A DNA stretch of 64,000 nt from NCBI GenBank assembly GCA_022560025.1, contig JAFISE010000056.1:62001-126000 (forward strand), written 5' to 3'. The notes under the pieces are model-generated. The model made no database searches. It saw only the letters and a list, made by a program, of their open reading frames with translations, and was not told the DNA's origin. A program made the position numbers and the translations under genes. Shown one piece after another: positions 62,113 to 64,000 of this stretch (its first letter is position 1; each line of letters opens with the position of its first letter). This stretch comes from Stagonosporopsis chrysanthemi (lineage: Eukaryota; Ascomycota; Dothideomycetes; Pleosporales; Didymellaceae).

Positions 62113-63563
62113 ATGTTTGCACGCTCGGGCGCTCAGGCTCTCGCTATCTCGCTGCTCGCTGGTCATGTGGTAGCCCTTGACCTAAATATTAACAGCCTGG
62201 GTCAGTCGCTTCTTGTACATTTGGCAGCAATATTCGTACTGATACGCATACGATAGACTCGATAAAATCGGCAGCAAAGACACTTGCTAGTGGCATCGTA
62301 TCTTTTTATGACGACAGCCTAGCCAAGAATCTCACGCCTGGCTTGTTCCCAGATCCGTACTACTGGTGGGAATCCGGTTTGGCCTTCAACAACCTAGTCG
62401 AGTACTATGGCCTCACAAATGACTCGGAGTATAATACTCGCATCTTGCAGGCTCTGCAGCACCAGCTTGGCGAGCTGGATGCCTTTCTACCGGCCAACCA
62501 AACCAAAACTCTAGGCAACGATGATCAGAGTTTTTGGGGACTCGCTTCTTTGTCAGCACACGAGGCGCAGCTTCCAGCGCCTGCCTCTGGTAGTTGGTTG
62601 GGTTTCGCGAAGAACGTTTTTGATACCCAGACGCCACGCTGGAACGATACTGACAGCTGTGGTGGAGGCCTGAAGTGGCAGATCTTCAGCTTCAACAGTG
62701 GATACAACTACAAGAATGCCGCGTCGAATGGTCAGCTGTTCCTTTTAGCTGCGCGTCTCGCTGATCAAACCGGCAATGCTACCTACGTAGAGTGGGCTGA
62801 TAAGATTTACCAATGGGCTGCTGAGGTTGGCCTTGTCTCGGCCGATTACCATGTGTATGACGGAACGGATGACACGGAAAATTGTACGAGCATCAATCAC
62901 ATCCAATGGACGAGCAATCACGCAGAGTTTACAGAAGGTGCCGCACTTATGTACAAAGTCGTGAGTTTTCCCCCAACAAGTGTTACAAGACCCCATACTG
63001 ACAAGTACAAGTCAAATGCTTCTCAGAACTGGACTGACATCGTCACTGGTTTTGTCAACGCCTCGTCTATCTTCCAAGATGACGATGGTGCGCTTACCGA
63101 GGTGGCTTGTGAAAGGAACGGAAAGTGCGACGTAGACCAGCGAGCATTCAAGGGTATCGCTACGCGTTCTTTCGCTCGTGCTGCCCTAGCAGCTCCCATC
63201 GTTGCAGAGTCTCTCTACACATTGTTGAATGCGTCCGCCAAGGGCGCAGCTCAAGGCTGCGGAGGCAATGATGACAACGTTGCATGCAGACTGAGCTGGT
63301 CAAGCTCAGGCAACACCACCTTGGAACAGAGAACTGCCGGAAATGGCAACCTTGGTGAAGTTCTCAACGCTTTGTCGGCAGTTCAGGCATTACTGTGGCG
63401 TAACGTGGAGGTTTCAAACGGGACATCGAGTCCGAACGCAACCACGAGCGGAAGCCCTTCAGGCACCTCTGGCACTGTCCTGCCCACGGGTGCAGGCTCG
63501 ACTCTTGCAGTCTCATTCACTTGTGTTCTGGCGATCTCATTAGCTGTAGCCATTAGCTGCTAA
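62113..63563 (+). CDS. GH76 mannan endo-1,6-alpha-mannosidase, Dcw1/Dfg5 type
   Basis: Three exons (62113-62200, 62257-62960, 63012-63563) give 447 residues. Intron 2 (51 bp, GTGAGT donor, CTGAC branch, AAG acceptor) is a multiple of three without stop, so it is hidden in the open frame; removing it restores the family spacing. An N-terminal signal peptide (about residues 1-22, cleaved near VVA-LD) is present. The core has PYYWWESGLAFNNLVEYY, the catalytic Asp pair in GNDDQSFW (about residue 118), WQIFSFNSGYNYKN, and NHIQWTSNHAEF. A Ser/Thr/Gly-rich tail (about 400-425) and a final hydrophobic segment indicate a GPI anchor. The enzyme works at the plasma membrane/wall, where it is thought to attach GPI proteins to cell-wall glucan via their mannan. 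Confidence 0.93.
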
Positions 63564-64000
63564 GTCATTCTCTTGCCATGGTTGGATTAGTGTCAGCACC
63601 AATCGGATCGGCCAGCTGGGGAGGGATCGTACGTATTCTTATCAAGACTCAAAATTTCAGAGTGATTATAGATGTTAGCATAGTGATGGACGTCAAGAAT
63701 ATCACTCCATGTCACACACAAGCTCACAGATGAATGGCAATGCTTCCAATCAAACCTGGGTTCTGGGAATCTATCTGCAATCAAAGCAACGGATCACGCG
63801 TAAAAAGGTTTCTTCCTTGCCGTAAAATTGTGTTTCTACGAAGCAGCTCGTTTCCTTTGTCCCATCAGATTTACATGCTACCTTAGCTGACTCTGATGCG
63901 TACGCTGTAGTCACTGCAGAACACACTTCATCTCTAACATTAAAAGATCAACGGATAAAGAGTAGTAAGCACCACACATCTATAGCGACAAATTTGATAA
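63564..64000. other. Right edge, no supported gene
   Basis: 3' flank of the GH76 gene. A 63-codon minus-strand frame (63,593-63,784) has no motif. Confidence 0.4.

Noticed and set aside
1..64000. tRNA or rRNA genes
   Set aside because: I looked for cloverleaf-type and rRNA-like blocks by eye and saw none; a covariance search would be needed to exclude them.

Overview
The window is nuclear DNA of a filamentous ascomycete (Pezizomycotina). The evidence is genes split by 45-118 bp introns with CTRAY branch points, a Zn(II)2Cys6 regulator, a GPI-type GH76 enzyme, a fungal rhodopsin-like membrane protein, and about 38 kb of transposon DNA mutated in the pattern of repeat-induced point mutation (RIP). 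The species cannot be read from the sequence. All gene models were built by hand from reading frame, splice sites and family motifs.

Left gene island (about 1-12,190). It holds a small protein made of a duplicated module with six Cys-Pro motifs (-), a secreted M14 zinc carboxypeptidase broken by a nonsense codon and a frameshift (-), and a compact set that looks like one sugar or polyol pathway: a Gfo/Idh/MocA NAD(P) dehydrogenase (-), a Zn2Cys6 transcription factor in divergent orientation (+), and an MFS sugar transporter (+). The regulator uses a 15-nt microexon to complete its zinc cluster.

Transposon block (about 12,190-50,590). It is very AT-rich and has no intact host gene. It resolves into a nested stack. 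An old Fot1/pogo-type DNA element (Pogo-1) was hit twice by Ty3/gypsy elements with 278-bp LTRs: Gypsy-1 (+, TSD GAGCT) and Gypsy-2 (-, TSD GTTAT). Gypsy-2 contains a 6-kb hAT element, and Gypsy-1 contains a much younger pogo copy (Pogo-B) whose transposase has only three stops. To the right are the remains of Gypsy-3 (-) with Pogo-C in its LTR, Gypsy-4 (+) with Pogo-D, and decayed fragments. Pogo-B, C and D are all exactly 1,852 bp. Empty sites for Pogo-B, Pogo-D and the hAT element can be read in sister gypsy copies inside the window. The gypsy family seems to carry an antisense reading frame between integrase and 3' LTR.

Right gene island (about 50,590-64,000). A cytochrome P450 (-) and a SAM methyltransferase (+) are divergent across 0.8 kb that contains a perfect 19-bp palindrome. 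Next come a rhodopsin-like 7-TM protein (-), an assembly gap with homopolymer artefacts, a divergent pair coding a TIM-barrel (PEP hydrolase-like) protein (-) and a UPF0261/Tm-1-like protein (+), and a GH76 cell-wall alpha-1,6-mannanase of the Dcw1/Dfg5 family (+). The P450-methyltransferase pair may belong to a small secondary-metabolism locus beside the repeat block; this is inference.
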